From Crambe crambe (taxonomy: Eukaryota; Porifera; Demospongiae; Poecilosclerida; Crambeidae), in assembly GCA_963924555.1 (NCBI GenBank), contig OZ004583.1, forward strand, positions 2,761,501-2,825,500: DNA of 64,000 nucleotides, read 5' to 3'. The notes beneath the pieces were generated by a model. It was not told the origin of the DNA, did not search any database, and saw only the letters and a program-made list of their open reading frames with translations. Shown piece by piece: positions 36,002-40,736 of the stretch (positions are counted from its first letter, which is position 1; each line of letters opens with the position of its first letter). Position numbers and translations under genes: made by a program.

Positions 36002-36410
36002 AACAACTACAAGTGTAGCTACGATGATGATTGTATATATAAAGAGAGTGAGTGTCTCTGATCTCTTCTCCTAAAAAATCCTACAAAGCTAATATAGCTA
36101 TTACATATATCATTTAGCTATAGCTAGCCATTATTTCTCCAGATAACTGGTTACCTGTTTAGATATAATTATTATAGCTACGAAGCTCTATACCCTCTCC
36201 TTTTATGCCCTTGAAAGTACAGTTATAAATATATCTATATATGCAGCACAAAGCCAAGGACTTACTGCAGGACAGGTGGCTGGTATTGCAGTTGGAGCTA
36301 CAATTGGAGCTGTTTTTTCTTTCCTTGCAGTCGGAGCTGTACTAGGCTATGCTCAGGTTATACACATCATAAGAACAACACCTGGACAAGTACCTCTTAT
36401 AGAGTCGTAA
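780..36410 (+). CDS. Giant cbEGF-repeat single-pass membrane protein (whole gene, 3' part)
   Basis: Seventy exons each encode one complete calcium-binding EGF domain of 41 residues. The pattern is D-I/L-D/N-E-C, then [16 protein letters not shown]-x-C and GYSGDG-x-x-C, with six cysteines. All exons begin and end in phase 1, so any number can be joined or skipped in frame. The last exon (36247-36410) encodes a hydrophobic helix and a short tail. The expected product is about 2,900 residues of EGF rod plus a membrane anchor: a cell-surface adhesion or receptor-like protein. Most domains carry the Asx-hydroxylation consensus C-x-N-x4-F-x-C-x-C and one or two N-glycosylation sequons (NAT, NFT). 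The 5' end is outside the window. Large transposons sit in the introns, yet every EGF frame is open. Fibrillin-like, Notch-like or other adhesion homology cannot be settled from cbEGFs alone. Confidence 0.78.
2818..3791 (-). pseudogene. Tyrosine recombinase of the DIRS-type element
   Basis: Two overlapping minus-strand frames cover this region. Residues from 3791 down to about 3410 give the N-terminal SAM-like part ([18 protein letters not shown], then IYLSATRQ). The frame from about 3430 to 2818 gives the catalytic part, with FFGFFRSGE (first catalytic Arg), a Lys-rich RLKRSKTDQ strand, [10 protein letters not shown] (H-x-x-R), GRW and YIRT (nucleophile Tyr). All the active-site residues of the family are visible. 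The change of frame near 3415-3430 shows an indel. Its role is integration of a circular DNA intermediate. Confidence 0.85.
3811..5461 (-). pseudogene. Reverse transcriptase-RNase H of the DIRS-type element
   Basis: From 5461 down to 4361 the minus strand encodes a reverse transcriptase. It has [18 protein letters not shown], a KIDIKSAYR catalytic Asp motif, [12 protein letters not shown] and the YLDD active-site box. A separate frame at 4242-3811 encodes RNase H with [19 protein letters not shown] and [15 protein letters not shown]. In intact elements these form one polyprotein. Here the reading frame changes near 4380 and a TGA follows at about 4330 before the RNase H part. It synthesises element cDNA in the cytoplasm or nucleus. 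Confidence 0.88.
5603..6520 (-). pseudogene. Gag-like protein with zinc knuckles (DIRS-type element)
   Basis: An open minus-strand frame of 305 codons. The N-terminal third is Ser/Thr/Pro-rich. The C-terminal third has cysteine clusters: [14 protein letters not shown], then [15 protein letters not shown] followed by H and C residues. These resemble nucleocapsid-type knuckles that bind element RNA. An in-frame TGA stands just upstream of the first ATG (about 6526-6528), so the true N-terminus probably lay further upstream and this copy is interrupted. It lies directly upstream of the reverse transcriptase. Confidence 0.6.
6595..6960. repeat. Imperfect internal repeat in the DIRS-type element
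   Basis: The segment around GGCATGCCATGCTGAGG near 6622 recurs about 105 bp later near 6723, each time preceded by GGTTGAG and followed by a TTGCT stretch. Further GCATGC-rich variants continue to about 6950. It lies in the putative gag intron and looks like a decayed tandem duplication. It has no coding potential. Confidence 0.45.
7191..7371 (-). CDS. Probable first gag exon of the DIRS-type element
   Basis: An ATG at 7371 on the minus strand starts an acidic peptide ([16 protein letters not shown]), followed by a basic patch, a Thr-rich low-complexity stretch and TTPGGLG. GTAAGC follows at 7190, a good donor. The gap down to 6.52 kb would then be an intron of roughly 600 bp with an AG near 6575. 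If unspliced, the frame continues to a stop at 7087. The Thr-rich tract reflects a repeated GTC/GAC sequence and may be variable. Confidence 0.45.
7801..9141 (+). CDS. EGF unit 1: seven cbEGF exons (a-g)
   Basis: Exons: 7801-7923, 7977-8099, 8239-8361, 8418-8540, 8637-8759, 8837-8959, 9019-9141. All are 123 bp and phase 1-1. This unit is separated from unit 0 only by the DIRS-type retrotransposon in the g-to-a intron. Its introns are almost identical to those of unit 2, including the A-rich tract between b and c, which points to recent duplication. Confidence 0.82.
9398..10735 (+). CDS. EGF unit 2: seven cbEGF exons (a-g)
   Basis: Exons: 9398-9520, 9575-9697, 9833-9955, 10012-10134, 10231-10353, 10431-10553, 10613-10735. 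Exon f reads CDIDATC where most copies have CDVDATC. The intron that follows is interrupted at 10865 by the 11.6-kb TIR element. The next EGF exon in the gene is therefore at 22630, and the pre-mRNA must splice across an intron of nearly 12 kb. Confidence 0.82.
11055..11684 (+). pseudogene. 5' exons of the BEN-domain gene inside the 11.6-kb element
   Basis: ATG at 11055 opens a Ser/Thr/Pro/Ala-rich leader of about 75 residues, then a more ordered part with YCIRFEG and [17 protein letters not shown]. Before the donor at about 11492 (AAAAAG then GTAAGT) the frame ends in a Lys-rich tail. A neighbouring frame reads [17 protein letters not shown] and fits better, so a small indel near 11.40 kb is likely. 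A second exon at 11588-11684 is highly charged ([11 protein letters not shown], then basic KRKRGKS), resembling a nuclear localisation region. Whether these exons splice to the BEN exons 6 kb downstream is an inference from orientation and lack of any other partner. Confidence 0.5.
11972..12004. repeat. Poly-C tract
   Basis: A run of 33 C, preceded at 11730-11790 by further runs of G and C (GGGGGG and CCCCCC) arranged as an imperfect inverted repeat. Likely length-variable and hard to sequence. Confidence 0.9.
12091..12541. mobile_element. Fold-back element, near-perfect 451-bp palindrome
   Basis: The two arms of about 220 bp are almost exact reverse complements, from AACAAGTGAGCG at the left edge to CGCTCACTTGTT at the right edge. 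The short centre lies around ACTCCCTTGGCCCTTGATCATGGGAGT. Just inside the ends both arms carry GAAGTAGGGATGC. There is no coding capacity. The same termini (ACAAGT), subterminal motif and centre occur in the element at 61893-62221, so both belong to one non-autonomous family. Confidence 0.85.
12542..13704. other. Interval with no recognised gene
   Basis: AT-rich sequence inside the 11.6-kb element. A short hairpin at 13276-13322 is described separately. Open frames are short and show no recognisable protein. Confidence 0.5.
13276..13322. repeat. Conserved hairpin next to CATCCCTACTT
   Basis: CCATCCCTACTTAGAGAGTGC, then TACCGCACTCTCT, forms a stem. The same stem with the same flank (AAGTAGGGATGGC on the opposite strand) occurs at 61086-61125, and a decayed form at 49254-49295. 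It resembles the end of a transposon family. Confidence 0.6.
13912..14240 (+). repeat. 330-bp direct repeat, copy 1
   Basis: Starts GTAGGATGTATAACTGAATTG and includes ACCTGACCTTATCACCTGACC and GTTGCCCAAGGTTGCCA. It is repeated with about 90 percent identity by eye at 16069-16411. The pair flanks the relic gene at 14455-16063. Confidence 0.8.
14455..16063 (+). pseudogene. Relic of the DHDEAD / GCDTTS gene family
   Basis: Successive plus-strand frames give pieces of one protein. They are [19 protein letters not shown] and [16 protein letters not shown] near 14.78-14.93 kb, [18 protein letters not shown] near 15.0 kb, [16 protein letters not shown] near 15.23 kb, [19 protein letters not shown] near 15.43 kb, and a Cys-rich tail ([15 protein letters not shown], then CTSYC) near 15.83 kb. 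The acidic and GCDTTS motifs recall a large, poorly characterised metazoan family that I associate from memory with mobile DNA and with a nuclease-like (PIN/FEN) fold; that link is an inference. Several frame changes and a stop (about 14939) show it is dead. A second relic lies at 45386. Confidence 0.55.
16069..16411 (+). repeat. 330-bp direct repeat, copy 2
   Basis: Second copy of the segment at 13912-14240, beginning GAGGATGTATAACTGAATTG immediately after the relic gene. The arrangement (repeat, gene, repeat) resembles long terminal repeats, but the segments lack TG...CA ends and may instead be a duplicated 3' region. Confidence 0.8.
16593..17336. mobile_element. MULE-like TIR element with 9-bp target duplication
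   Basis: Inverted ends of about 60 bp start TAGCCTCGTACCCAGGC and contain AAGGGCCTGGTAT and TTTGCGCATG/TTTGCGCGTG. The element is flanked on both sides by CTACTTTAA (16584-16592 and 17337-17345). The 744-bp interior has no recognisable transposase. A 9-bp duplication and long TIRs are typical of Mutator-like elements. It sits inside Helitron-like copy 1, whose family members elsewhere have the uninterrupted CTACTTTA site (near 53515). Confidence 0.75.
17554..19062 (+). pseudogene. BEN-domain protein, Gln-rich, frameshifted
   Basis: An exon at 17554-17674 ([10 protein letters not shown], basic) is followed by GTAAGT. The next begins after TTCTGCAG at 17755. It encodes about 210 residues rich in Gln, Pro, Ser and Thr (repeated LQQPA and QQTS). 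The final part to the stop at 19062 contains a BEN-like domain: [16 protein letters not shown], then [29 protein letters not shown]. The Gln-rich frame must shift at the C8 run near 18510 to reach the BEN frame, and shifts again among the Q-rich frames. BEN domains bind DNA or chromatin and occur in transposon accessory proteins. The frameshifts could be real or homopolymer errors. Confidence 0.62.
19083..20134. mobile_element. hAT-like non-autonomous element
   Basis: Ends are CAGGGGCGGAT at the left and ATCCGCCCCTG at the right, flanked by CAATT on both sides (19078-19082 and 20135-20139). hAT elements often begin CAG(G/T)GGCG and make 8-bp duplications; only 5 bp match here. Inside, CATAGACTATAGAGGTTCC (about 19220) and its complement GGAACCTATATAGTCTATGG (about 19914) form a second inverted repeat. 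It starts 20 bp after the BEN stop codon. Confidence 0.65.
20140..20700. other. Interval with no recognised gene
   Basis: AT-rich sequence with short repeats of AGCTAGCTA. No coding, RNA or clear repeat structure is seen. Confidence 0.4.
20705..21274 (-). pseudogene. Tc1/mariner-type transposase fragment
   Basis: The minus strand reads [32 protein letters not shown] (second catalytic Asp region) and [21 protein letters not shown] (third catalytic residue, Glu). This is the DDE core of a Tc1-like transposase with 34-residue spacing. Upstream, a different frame near 21170-21200 reads [11 protein letters not shown], the first catalytic Asp block, so an indel separates it. The N-terminal DNA-binding domains are not recognisable. 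Dead copy. It is the only transposase in the 11.6-kb TA-flanked element, but it may be a separate insertion. Confidence 0.82.
21393..21440. repeat. CCCTAG/CTCTAG short tandem repeat
   Basis: About six copies of a hexamer alternating CCCTAG and CTCTAG, followed by a C-rich stretch. It is not the animal telomere repeat. Confidence 0.7.
21550..22100. other. Interval with no recognised gene
   Basis: AT-rich; no convincing coding or RNA feature. Confidence 0.4.
22100..22312. repeat. Palindromic repeat array of the GGGACCAAATATGGCAGCC motif
   Basis: The motif GGGACCAAATATGGCAGC with variants occurs at least five times at roughly 40-bp spacing. The last two copies face each other around GTCCGGAC at about 22252-22260, giving a palindrome of roughly 90 bp (GGTCTGGCAGGACCTAA matched by TTAGGTCCTGCCGGAC). 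It lies just inside the right terminal repeat of the 11.6-kb element and could be a transposase-binding array or a decayed small TIR element. Confidence 0.7.
22630..24373 (+). CDS. EGF unit 3: nine cbEGF exons with an internal e/c-d duplication
   Basis: Exons: 22630-22752 (a), 22806-22928 (b), 23054-23176 (c), 23240-23362 (d), 23457-23579 (hybrid), 23635-23757 (d), 23852-23974 (e), 24069-24191 (f), 24251-24373 (g). The hybrid exon begins like e (DDNECEEV) but ends like c (GVNCVG), and a c-type intron and a second d exon follow it. This is what unequal crossing-over between the similar e and c exons would leave. Exon a has Arg in place of the conserved Gly in NQGYSGDG. Confidence 0.8.
24646..26023 (+). 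CDS. EGF unit 4: seven cbEGF exons
   Basis: Exons: 24646-24768, 24822-24944, 25084-25206, 25263-25385, 25501-25620, 25719-25841, 25901-26023. Exon e is 120 bp and has lost one Glu codon (CEVTDNC instead of CEEVTDNC). Unit 6 has the same deletion but the intervening unit 5 does not. Its d-e intron contains an extra TTATGGCTAGTTAATC segment, also shared with units 6 and 7. Confidence 0.82.
26289..27675 (+). CDS. EGF unit 5: seven cbEGF exons
   Basis: Exons: 26289-26411, 26465-26587, 26749-26871, 26928-27050, 27154-27276, 27371-27493, 27553-27675. Exon b reads CTIDVDNC and exon c reads CEEVTDYC. The b-c intron contains a run of about 26 C at 26631-26656. Intron details (AAAAGTGATAG after g, the short d-e intron) match unit 3 rather than the adjacent units. 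Confidence 0.82.
27919..29294 (+). CDS. EGF unit 6: seven cbEGF exons, last one lacking its donor
   Basis: Exons: 27919-28041, 28103-28225, 28362-28484, 28541-28663, 28779-28898, 28993-29115, 29175-about 29294. Exon c reads CEEITDNC and ATCNN; exon d ends FCSG. In exon g the usual GTTGGTAAGTG junction is missing. The sequence goes straight from GTAGCTTGTG to ATATGGAACC, which removes the donor and the start of the intron (about 27 bp compared with unit 4). Unless a cryptic donor is used, exon g would be skipped or read through. Skipping keeps the frame because the exon is symmetric. Confidence 0.78.
29344..30902. mobile_element. Helitron-like element copy 2
   Basis: The element begins TTGCAGCGAGCGAGC and ends GCCCTAG, inserted between A and T. 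Removing it restores GAATAA-TATTATAG exactly as in the uninterrupted g-to-a introns of other EGF units, with no target duplication. The 3' end has AATGTTGTACATT (5-bp stem) just before GCCCTAG. A-T insertion without duplication, a CTAG 3' terminus and a subterminal hairpin are Helitron hallmarks; the 5' TT instead of TC is atypical. It carries no replicase and contains a nested TTAA element. Confidence 0.68.
29405..30436. mobile_element. Full-length hairpin element at a TTAA site
   Basis: The 1,032-bp element begins AGGGTAACTGACATGAAAAA and ends with its complement, flanked by TTAA on both sides (29401-29404 and 30437-30440). The arms (about 29405-29760 and 30080-30436) are roughly 85-90 percent complementary by eye. 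Further complementary blocks continue toward the centre near 29920, so the whole element can fold on itself. TTAA duplication suggests mobilisation by a piggyBac- or Kolobok-type transposase. No open frame is recognised. The empty site (TTTTAAATATAT) is seen in Helitron-like copy 1 at about 13750. Confidence 0.8.
31093..32441 (+). CDS. EGF unit 7: seven cbEGF exons, one with an extra cysteine
   Basis: Exons: 31093-31215, 31269-31391, 31536-31658, 31715-31837, 31937-32059, 32137-32259, 32319-32441. Exon a has SRDG for SGDG. Exon d begins DVNE. Exon f has GYCGDG where the other f copies have GYRGDG, giving seven cysteines. Exon g has NQEYSG. A run of 27 C lies in the b-c intron at 31436-31462. 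This copy carries more non-synonymous changes than the others. Confidence 0.8.
32701..34066 (+). CDS. EGF unit 8: diverged seven-exon unit
   Basis: Exons: 32701-32823, 32877-32999, 33119-33241, 33345-33467, 33582-33704, 33772-33894, 33944-34066. Exons a and b match the upstream units. From c onward introns and exons diverge: acceptor TTTTTGCAG for c, CNEGYSGDG in d, DDDE start in e, CEDGTDNC in g. This is probably the older sequence from which the block was copied, with the copying boundary near 33.0-33.1 kb. All frames are open and all junctions are phase 1. Confidence 0.82.
34152..35054 (+). CDS. Unique membrane-proximal cbEGF exons h, i, j, k
   Basis: Exons: h 34152-34274 ([14 protein letters not shown]), i 34349-34471 ([21 protein letters not shown]), j 34578-34700 ([14 protein letters not shown]), k 34929-35054 ([14 protein letters not shown], ending FLCSS). 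The order f'-g'-h-i-j is the same as the five-exon block that is amplified in the minus-strand gene at 53.7-62.4 kb. Exon k is slightly longer (126 bp) and ends AGCA before GTGAGT. Its phase 1 end joins the transmembrane exon to give Ser-Thr-Gln. Confidence 0.82.
35103..35917. mobile_element. TIR element in the intron before the transmembrane exon
   Basis: The ends CTAAAGTCTATTCGCGTTC and the complement GAACGCGAATAGACTTTAG continue for about 28 matching bases (through ACCTCGACC). It is an 815-bp element without a recognised transposase. An open frame at 35499-35768 shows no known domain and is probably fortuitous. A GCGCGC palindrome lies near 35315. Confidence 0.75.
35941..36006. repeat. (AAC)n microsatellite
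   Basis: About 66 bp of AAC/CAA repeats with two AAT interruptions. Confidence 0.95.
36247..36410 (+). CDS. Transmembrane and cytoplasmic-tail terminal exon
   Basis: TATATGCAG at 36238-36246 is a good acceptor. Joined in phase 1 to exon k, the exon reads [17 protein letters not shown], continues through a glycine- and alanine-rich hydrophobic stretch of about 24 residues ending AVGAVLGYA, then a short tail with RTT and VPLIES, and stops at TAA 36408-36410. The pattern is a juxtamembrane segment, one membrane helix and about 18 cytoplasmic residues. This anchors the EGF rod in the plasma membrane as a type I protein. The tail has no kinase domain. A further splice after GCTCAG is possible, but that site (GTTATA) is a poor donor. 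Confidence 0.72.
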
Positions 36411-37494
36411 TAATGCAACTATATAGTTACATATCAACAGTGTAGCTCATTCATCAGCTAAAACCTCTCCAATAATTCATAAATGATAATGACTCTTGGC
36501 TGCATAATAATTATTTTTCATCACTTTTATACACTTATGCAATGTGTGATCAGTACTGCATGACCTTTGTTACAGCTAGCTATGATTATACCACTTGCCC
36601 TGTTACAGTATAGCTTCATAATAAATAGCTACGTAGCTGTAGCTAATACCTGTCCATTAAAATTGTCTGGATCAACTGGTCGCCACTGTACTATGGCTCC
36701 CCTGAAATGAGAAGCTTCTAGGACATAAATTGGAAGCAGTAAATGAACCAGGAACTGTAAGCAATCCATTCCTGATCTTCTACTCAATCAGCTTGCTTAT
36801 AGCTAGTATCAGTAGCTAGCTAATTATATAGAATGTACTAATTAAATAGTTATAGCACTTCAAATGTAGAATCAGTCTATAGCTATAGCTATAGCCAGCA
36901 CTCTGCTATGGATCACTCTTTTATAGGAACACATTACAGCTAGCTAGGTCAGATCATTTCCCAATATGATATCAATTATAATTATTAGGCATGGTTGCCA
37001 TGGTTGCTAAAATAACAGTGTGTTGAGGAGGGGAGGTTTATAGCTCGGATCATTATAGCCAGTGGAGAAACTAGTGGAAATTGCCATGCTATAGCTGAAA
37101 TGATCCTGTATCATGCCATAATAATAGTTATGCTATAGCTATAATTTGCCCAGGCATTAAAACTGGATGGAAGTGTGTATGGAAACAAAGCAATGGTAGT
37201 GTTCTTGGAAACCTCTGATGACTACTATCTAATTATGAAATAGTTAAATCTTTACTTGTAATAACTGTTACATTAAAGAATTATGTACAGTAAGTAATTA
37301 ATTCAGGGTACATGTAATTTGGAATAGCTACCTTTTCGGGGGAAATGGTTCTTATTCTGACTGGGAGCAGGTATAGCTAGAAGTAAAGTGCAGATGAAAA
37401 TTAAATCTCTTCTCCAACTAGCAGTGAAAGCTTCATTAGAGCCAAAAATAAAGGCACTCAAAAATTGCACTGTGCAAAAGCAGTGGAATAGACT
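36411..37494. other. 3' flank of the EGF membrane gene; nothing recognised
   Basis: AT-rich sequence with many TAGCTATAGCTA stretches. AATAAT and similar polyadenylation-like motifs occur after 36410, but none is compelling. No coding feature is supported. Confidence 0.45.
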
Positions 37495-37709
37495 GGTGTA
37501 ACCCATGCACTATATCAAAGGTATTGTATAAGTATAACCACCCTTATACTTTTTGTTAGTTATAAGCCTTAGTATAAGATATGTTATTATTCGGATTGAA
37601 ATAAGGAAGTAATAATGCATGCTTATTATTATTATTGTGCTATAAGCAACACCTATGATAACTACTGTTAACTTTTTAACACAAAAGTGGTGGTATTACT
37701 CATTATCAA

Positions 37710-40643
37710 CTATACAAGTATGCCTTTAATAAGTGGAACACAAATACAAACATTGTCTTCTCCATAATCAAAGTTAATAGCAATCTTTGAAATTAAAGCA
37801 CAACGTGCAGCAATCCTTGCAACAGGGATGAAATTTGAACTGTTTTGAGTATCAGGTAGTGTGGAAGTAACCATTACAGTAGCAATGTATTGATCCTGTT
37901 TTGGATGATATTCTAGCCAATCAACCCGGGCTAAAAGATTTTTCTTGCACACAATTGCAGATCCCACTTCAACTTGAAGGTCATGACAGAAGATAGATGT
38001 AATTATTCCTGCTTTGAGAGGAGCCTGTCCAGTTAGATCAATACAATTTCCATTTCGCCAATGAGCAACTATTGCTGCTGATCGTTCTGAACGAGCTTTC
38101 GTTGAGATGAGTTGCAATCCATGAACAGAAATGTGTTTACTTTCTAAATAAAATCGAGAAATTTGTATGATTTTGAACATATTTGAAGGATAAAGAAAGC
38201 CATACATTTCTTTTAAACATTCCATATCTCTGTCATCAAAAACTTTCTCAACTTGGGGGGAAGAGAGACTGTGATAGCATTTTACTGTGGCATCAATTCC
38301 AGATACCTCACAAGTGTGATTTTTTATTTGTTGGGTTATATCCATGCCATCAATGGATGTCTGCTCTACTGAGCTATGAACCTTTGACGATTGAAAAAAT
38401 GGAGTTGCTGAAATAATCTTTACAAAATCTTTTTCGGGAAGATTAGTGTATTGTGTATGAAGTGAATCAATATATTGTAGATTAAGAAATTTCGAAAACA
38501 TTTGTTTTTCAGGGGTAATCCAAGATTTGCACATTCCCTCCAATATACCATTGTATCTCTCAAATGAGAAACACCAAAATGCTGGCAATGGGCCATAGTC
38601 CAGTAAGGAGTCTTTTAAGTGACATGCCATGTGTAAATTGGGAGTACAGGCTGCAGTACCATACAGTTCTTGAAAAGTATTGCAGAATTCAAGTACTAGT
38701 TCATGTGCATGCAAAATTTCTTGTCTAGAAATTGTAGACTTGCAAAGGTTTCTACAAAATTTGACAAATAAAAACCAACAATTGTAGTCCCTTTCTGGTA
38801 ATATTCCGTGAAGTGCAAACATGGAATAAATAAGAATCCAGTGCTTCCATTCATCAGCTGTAAAGGCTGAGAATCCAGAACCAATTTTCCTAGGAATTCT
38901 TCCAATATTAGGTGGTGGGACCATCATATCAACTTTACACTGTATTGTATCAAAGTGACATGCTCTGAGAATTTCTTTATCTTTCCAAATTTTTATACAC
39001 AGTTTGGCAATGCCTAAAAATATGTTGTGCATTGGGTCGATTGTGTGATATCTAACTACATCAAATGTAGGAAGATTTAATAAAACTGAATACCTCAGAC
39101 CATACTTTCTTTCAAGTGAAACTCGAGCAGTTGCTGTTCTTGCATTATACACACTATTAGCATTTTCTTTATGATTTTCATTTCTTCGAATATCCCAACT
39201 GTCAACATTAAAGCCTGAATAATCTAACTTCTCTCCAAAAGATGAAGAAGGAAATTTTTTTAAGCATTTAGAACACCCTAGACTGGCACTATGGGACAAA
39301 AAACCACATATCTTCCTTGTGGCTGGCAAATCTGAACCTATACAAGATAATACAGCACGAACTGTTGAAGATCCAAATAAAGAATTTCGATTCTTAAATG
39401 TAACTCCTTGAAAAAGCAGTTTAAAATCATCTACTAATGGAGAGAGATAAGAATTTATGTTTAGTGATGGCTCTTTGGGTCCTGGTATCAGTCCCACTAG
39501 TAAAATGTTCTCAAATTTATATCTAACTGCTCGTGGTAAGTTTAAAATGATAAGATAAATAGCACCTGCAGAATATTGAGACTCTGTATAGGGATTAAAC
39601 CAGTCTACATTCATCATCATAGACAGGTTATGTGGGGCTGCTAAAAATGGTACACCATCAATGTATTGTAAGTCTTTCCAAACGTTGCCATCAAATATGT
39701 CGGCATACGTATCATTATCTACTGAACGCTTACGCCAGTATTCACATTCACTCAAAAAACCTTGCCTGCTGATCAAATCTTTTAGTGAATCAACTATGCT
39801 ATGGTACTGGTACACTTTCCTTGGCACAAACTTCGATTTTCCACCAATTTTAACACGTTTCATCAATGGTGTGTTGCATTTTGATCTACGAGAACGTTGT
39901 GTATGATTGGGATATTCAATATGATCACATAATTTATCAACATATGTTATCTTGTCATGCTGTTTCAAGCTACAGTCTGATAATGTAAAGAGGGAATGAC
40001 ATTTAGGACAAATAACATAATCAACTACTCCTTTAGTTTGTGTACCAATTTTTTTTTTAATACTCCACATTGTTTTTGGAATAATCCGACACAGTTCTTC
40101 AAGTATTGGATGATTTATTATGCTATTTAAATGCATAAAAATTGTTGCCCATAAAAGAAGCAAAGCGGTCATAGCTCTCTCAGAAATTTTGAAAAAAAGC
40201 TGAAATTTTGTTAAGAAAAAAGAAATGCCAACAAGCATCCTTTGAGGTACAGATATCTGATCAGAATCAGAATTTTCTTCATCATCTGAATACTCCCAAA
40301 TTTCTTCTCCTTGAAGATCATCATCCTCTTGATCACTATCAATGTCAGACTCACTTAAATCACAATCTGATTCAGAACTCACTTCATGAAGCATGCTAAT
40401 ATCACCAGAGTCATTTCTAGCTATAATTTCTTCCATACTAGGTGAATCAAAATCGAAAGAAGTATCAGAATCACCTGATGATACGGAAAGCACTTCATCA
40501 GAAGAGGAAGATTCTGATGCAGATATATCTCTTAGCCCAGGGCAAACACAACCAGATCTATCTTGTAAATGCCTATAATAGGCAGCATGGGAAAGTTCCT
40601 GATTGCAGAACTTACAAATTTGATTTCTCCTCGGTCCATCCAT
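37710..40643 (-). CDS. TNP2-like transposase, intact
   Basis: A single uninterrupted frame reaches back to 40709; the ATG at 40643 (MDGPRRNQICKFC) is preferred because it starts just before the first zinc finger. Order in the 977-residue product: an N-terminal Cys/His finger (CKFC...H...C); a Ser/Asp/Glu-rich acidic linker; a second zinc site (CPKC...C...CDH); then the catalytic region. This last has NVDWF at about residue 350, GSDLPATRK then CSKC at about 440-465, and DPMHNIFLG at about 540, motifs of transposase family 21. The Asp residues in these blocks are candidate catalytic acids. It would cut and join element ends in the nucleus. The lack of any stop over 2.9 kb suggests recent activity or selection. 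Confidence 0.75.
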   Translation of the reverse strand: MDGPRRNQICKFCNQELSHAAYYRHLQDRSGCVCPGLRDISASESSSSDEVLSVSSGDSDTSFDFDSPSMEEIIARNDSGDISMLHEVSSESDCDLSESDIDSDQEDDDLQGEEIWEYSDDEENSDSDQISVPQRMLVGISFFLTKFQLFFKISERAMTALLLLWATIFMHLNSIINHPILEELCRIIPKTMWSIKKKIGTQTKGVVDYVICPKCHSLFTLSDCSLKQHDKITYVDKLCDHIEYPNHTQRSRRSKCNTPLMKRVKIGGKSKFVPRKVYQYHSIVDSLKDLISRQGFLSECEYWRKRSVDNDTYADIFDGNVWKDLQYIDGVPFLAAPHNLSMMMNVDWFNPYTESQYSAGAIYLIILNLPRAVRYKFENILLVGLIPGPKEPSLNINSYLSPLVDDFKLLFQGVTFKNRNSLFGSSTVRAVLSCIGSDLPATRKICGFLSHSASLGCSKCLKKFPSSSFGEKLDYSGFNVDSWDIRRNENHKENANSVYNARTATARVSLERKYGLRYSVLLNLPTFDVVRYHTIDPMHNIFLGIAKLCIKIWKDKEILRACHFDTIQCKVDMMVPPPNIGRIPRKIGSGFSAFTADEWKHWILIYSMFALHGILPERDYNCWFLFVKFCRNLCKSTISRQEILHAHELVLEFCNTFQELYGTAACTPNLHMACHLKDSLLDYGPLPAFWCFSFERYNGILEGMCKSWITPEKQMFSKFLNLQYIDSLHTQYTNLPEKDFVKIISATPFFQSSKVHSSVEQTSIDGMDITQQIKNHTCEVSGIDATVKCYHSLSSPQVEKVFDDRDMECLKEMYGFLYPSNMFKIIQISRFYLESKHISVHGLQLISTKARSERSAAIVAHWRNGNCIDLTGQAPLKAGIITSIFCHDLQVEVGSAIVCKKNLLARVDWLEYHPKQDQYIATVMVTSTLPDTQNSSNFIPVARIAARCALISKIAINFDYGEDNVCICVPLIKGILV

Positions 40644-40736
40644 TGCATGTGTGTAATACGCATATCCACGTGCGCAAAACGCGCGCGCATAATATGCATG
40701 CGCGATCAAACAAGCAGCTGTACCTCAGCCGTAATA
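40644..40736. promoter_or_regulatory. Shared divergent promoter with GC palindrome
   Basis: The 93 bp between the two divergent start codons contain GCGCGCGCATAATATGCATG, continuing CGCG, an imperfect palindrome centred near 40692. Such a site could bind the element's own zinc-finger or accessory protein and coordinate both genes. No TATA box at a convincing position was identified. The regulatory role is an inference from position and symmetry. Confidence 0.45.

Noticed and set aside
37710..40709. Start at 40709 for the TNP2-like transposase
   Set aside because: The 22 extra residues come from the GC palindrome and would overlap the promoter region. The ATG at 40643 starts immediately before the zinc finger.
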